Source of the DNA: Phycisphaerales bacterium
Lineage (GTDB): Bacteria; Planctomycetota; Phycisphaerae; UBA1845; Fen-1342
NCBI GenBank assembly: GCA_022839625.1
Contig: JALHJL010000073.1
Coordinates: 1-15,729 of the forward strand
Length of the DNA: 15,729 bases
Reading direction: 5' to 3'
Translations under genes and position numbers: made by a program
In this document: one piece after another, positions 13,915 through 15,729 of the stretch
Position numbering within the stretch: the first letter of the stretch is position 1
Layout of the letters: each line of letters begins with the position of its first letter
The notes under the pieces: generated by a model
What the model saw: the letters and a program-made list of their open reading frames with translations, nothing else
The model's database searches: none
What the model was told of the DNA's origin: nothing

Positions 13915-15600
13915 ATGCGTGCTGATGGAGCCAAGACGAAGCGGACGGGACGGGCGGATCGCGTGCGGGCCGCGAACACACCGGGGTGGATCAGGGCCTC
14001 GAACGGCTGCCTGATTTCCAACCGCATGCCCTGCACCTCGGAGGAATGGTATCTCGCCCGGGCCCGGTTGAAGGACTCCGCGGAGCCCGACCGGGCGGTC
14101 CTGCTCGCGGTCTTTTCGAAGGGCAGCGTGAAGGTCGCCAGACGCTGCGTGCGTTTGAGCGCCGTCAACGGCGAGCCGACCCGGCGGGAGATGTTGGGCT
14201 GGTTCCAGGCCCCGGCGGCAACGCATTGGCAGCTTTGTCTGCCGCGGCCCGCGGTCGCGGAGCAGGTCGCGGAGCTGGCCGTCCACCACGTTTCCGAGCG
14301 CGATCCGAAATGCCACCCGTTGGCCAACGTTCCGCGCTGGAGCGTGTACCGGCCGCCCTGGGACATAACCCGCTTGGTGCTCCCAAAGCGCCTGGCAGGC
14401 CTGGCGGAGGTCGCCGGCCTGCCCGATGTCAGAATCCTCGACACGCCCAGCTCGTTGGCAACCCTGCGGTCAGCCATTCGCAGGGCCGCCTGCGTGCTTG
14501 ACGGACCGTGGGTCACAAAGCTCGGACTGAGCCTGGCAGACCTCGAGCACCTGGCCGCCGATTCCTGGCTCCTGGTCGATCTGGAAACGCTGGCCCGGCG
14601 GGTGACCGCGGCCGGCGCGGCGGACGCGCAGCTCGTTCGGCATGCAGCGCAGCACGGGCTCATGTCCGCTCGCGTCGAATACGCGGACGTGCCGACGCGC
14701 GGCATGGCTTTGCAGGACGTGGTCCCCTACACGGCGGTGGACGACCGCGGCCGCTTCTGCGTGCGCGGGATCAAGGCCGGCCGCTCGTGGAAGTCCTATG
14801 CCGACACGGAGGGTTTCGCGACCCTGCTATCGGTCGAGACGCCCTGGGTCACCCGGCACGGCGACGTGCTTTCGGCGATGCGCGCCGTCGGTCGCGGGGA
14901 GCTGATCGCCACCGATCTTCCGTGGCTGGTGGCTGGGCTGCACGGGCCGCTGCTCGCGCCCCGGCTCGCCGCCCATCTGCTGCGCATGCACTTGGCGGGG
15001 CCGGTCCAGGACCACCTGCAATACTGGACGCGCTGGGAGGACGCCAACACGATCGTGCGAGACATTGCCGATCTCGAACGCCGCTACGCGCCGCTTCGGG
15101 CCGTGCGCTGGGCGGCACCGGAGGAATCTCTCGCGCACCTCGGCGTGGTATTGGCGCAACCCGACGCCCGGCCGACTTGTTCCATCGTGCTTTCCACGGG
15201 CCGAATCGACAACCTGGATGCGCATGACGGACTCCCGCCCGAGCCGATGATGATCTTCATGAAATGGCTGGCGCGCGAGGTGCGCGACGGGACGCCCTGG
15301 GCCCGGCGACACCTGGCGGGGAAGGTCGTGACGTGGCGGTTCGAGACGGCCGACGGACTCAAGTACGCGGCAAATTACGACGCGACCGGGAGCCCCGCGG
15401 GGGCGCCCCGTCCGGCGGCCCGGCTTGTGCGGCTTCGACTCGCCTCGCCGGCGGCCGCCGAACCGGCCGCCGGTAGTCCACCGCCGATTACTCTCGCAGA
15501 CGACGAGGGGCTGCACGGCGACGGCTCGCTTCGCTTCCAGGACACACTGACGGGCCTCTTGCGGCGCGAGATCGAAGCGGCTTCCTCCGCCGACGCCTGA
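13915..15600 (+). CDS. Protein of unknown function, 561 residues
   Basis: I do not recognise this protein. It has no signal peptide or membrane segment and begins with a basic stretch (residues 1-27), so it is probably cytoplasmic. Residues 195-360 contain a pattern reminiscent of glutamine-amidotransferase-like domains: a hydrophobic strand after a helix (DSWLLVDLETLARRV, 216-230), then VETPWVTRHGDVLSAMRAVGRGELIATDLPW (307-337) and a helical segment, but I see no catalytic Cys-His-Glu triad. The C-terminal quarter has an Ala/Pro-rich linker (about 493-525). ATG 13915 is preferred because GGAG elements lie just upstream; the open frame reaches 13834 but that would overlap the divergent gene. 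Codon use matches the neighbours, so it looks like a real, resident gene. Confidence 0.65.
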   Translation: MRADGAKTKRTGRADRVRAANTPGWIRASNGCLISNRMPCTSEEWYLARARLKDSAEPDRAVLLAVFSKGSVKVARRCVRLSAVNGEPTRREMLGWFQAPAATHWQLCLPRPAVAEQVAELAVHHVSERDPKCHPLANVPRWSVYRPPWDITRLVLPKRLAGLAEVAGLPDVRILDTPSSLATLRSAIRRAACVLDGPWVTKLGLSLADLEHLAADSWLLVDLETLARRVTAAGAADAQLVRHAAQHGLMSARVEYADVPTRGMALQDVVPYTAVDDRGRFCVRGIKAGRSWKSYADTEGFATLLSVETPWVTRHGDVLSAMRAVGRGELIATDLPWLVAGLHGPLLAPRLAAHLLRMHLAGPVQDHLQYWTRWEDANTIVRDIADLERRYAPLRAVRWAAPEESLAHLGVVLAQPDARPTCSIVLSTGRIDNLDAHDGLPPEPMMIFMKWLAREVRDGTPWARRHLAGKVVTWRFETADGLKYAANYDATGSPAGAPRPAARLVRLRLASPAAAEPAAGSPPPITLADDEGLHGDGSLRFQDTLTGLLRREIEAASSADA

Positions 15601-15662
15601 GCGTCAGCCACAAGAGTTTGCGCTGACCCTACGCCTGTAATCCCATGAAAGGCTGTCCCCTG

Positions 15663-15683
15663 CCGGGCGGTTATGCTGCCCGG
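15663..15683 (+). repeat. Inverted repeat upstream of the last partial gene
   Basis: CCGGGC (15663-15668) and GCCCGG (15678-15683) form a perfect 6-base stem with a 9-base loop. The sequence lies in the leader of the gene starting at 15711. It could be part of the terminal region of an insertion sequence (GGCTGTCCCC precedes it at 15651-15660) or a regulatory hairpin; the window ends too soon to tell. Confidence 0.35.
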
Positions 15684-15710
15684 TGTGGAATTTCGAAACA
15701 GGAGACAGCT

Positions 15711-15729
15711 ATGGGAATGAACGAGAGCG
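15711..15729 (+). CDS. Start of a further gene, cut by the window edge
   Basis: An ATG at 15711 follows AGGAG (15700-15704) with a 6-base spacer, so a gene very probably starts here. Only six codons are visible (MGMNER). The GGCTGTCCCC and hairpin upstream suggest a transposase of an insertion sequence, but that is a guess; nothing in six residues identifies it. Confidence 0.5.

Noticed and set aside
1..15729. tRNA genes, rRNA genes, CRISPR arrays
   Set aside because: I looked for the T-loop GGTTCGAAT-type signature, regularly spaced direct repeats and rRNA-like conserved blocks and saw none.

Overview
The window looks like chromosomal DNA of a high-GC bacterium, most likely an uncultured planctomycete (Planctomycetota, perhaps a Phycisphaerae-like lineage). 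Three things suggest this. The coding regions use strongly GC-rich third positions. The glycyl-tRNA synthetase is of the dimeric (eukaryote/archaeal-like) type and carries an atypical insertion. Dispersed intergenic repeats of the GCGAGACGCCCAC type, which I associate with planctomycete and related genomes, are present. The assignment is inference from content; no rRNA or other phylogenetic marker was compared.

Layout: positions 1-340 hold a decayed, repeat-rich stretch that runs into the C-terminal remnant of an IS4-type transposase (to 763). Next come a small Nfu-type iron-sulfur scaffold gene on the minus strand (971-1222) and, divergent from it, a two-gene unit: a DtxR/MntR-family metal-dependent repressor (1521-2099) overlapping a ferritin-like four-helix protein (2096-2521) by GTGA. 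A lipoprotein of unknown function lies on the minus strand (2638-3684). A 432-base divergent gap separates it from glyS (4117-5928). Then follow, on the plus strand, a membrane-anchored SGNH hydrolase (6094-7218), a TrmJ-like tRNA methyltransferase (7306-8079) and a secreted HExxH metallopeptidase-like protein ending in a helix-hairpin-helix domain (8187-9680). A class IV branched-chain aminotransferase on the minus strand (9755-10837) diverges from rlmN (11108-12247). A J-domain-like tail-anchored protein (12435-12953) converges on a CPBP-family intramembrane protease (12997-13845). That gene diverges from a 561-residue protein of unknown function (13915-15600). The last bases contain a hairpin, a ribosome binding site and the first codons of another gene (15711 onward).

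Most of this is ordinary housekeeping. The only clear functional unit is iron handling: Nfu, repressor and ferritin-like protein sit together. The repressor and ferritin-like genes are translationally coupled, and an inverted repeat abuts the repressor promoter, so an autoregulated iron-storage operon is likely. I did not find a convincing large undescribed system. The best leads are: two in-frame insertions in glyS, one of about 119 residues with different codon use and one of about 21 residues that looks like an inserted palindromic repeat; -10 boxes placed 6-7 bases before start codons (dtxR-like, trmJ), implying leaderless mRNAs; the Cys-rich tail and altered ancillary metal site of the repressor; the zincin-HhH fusion; the HPD-less J-like protein; and the unassigned 561-residue protein.
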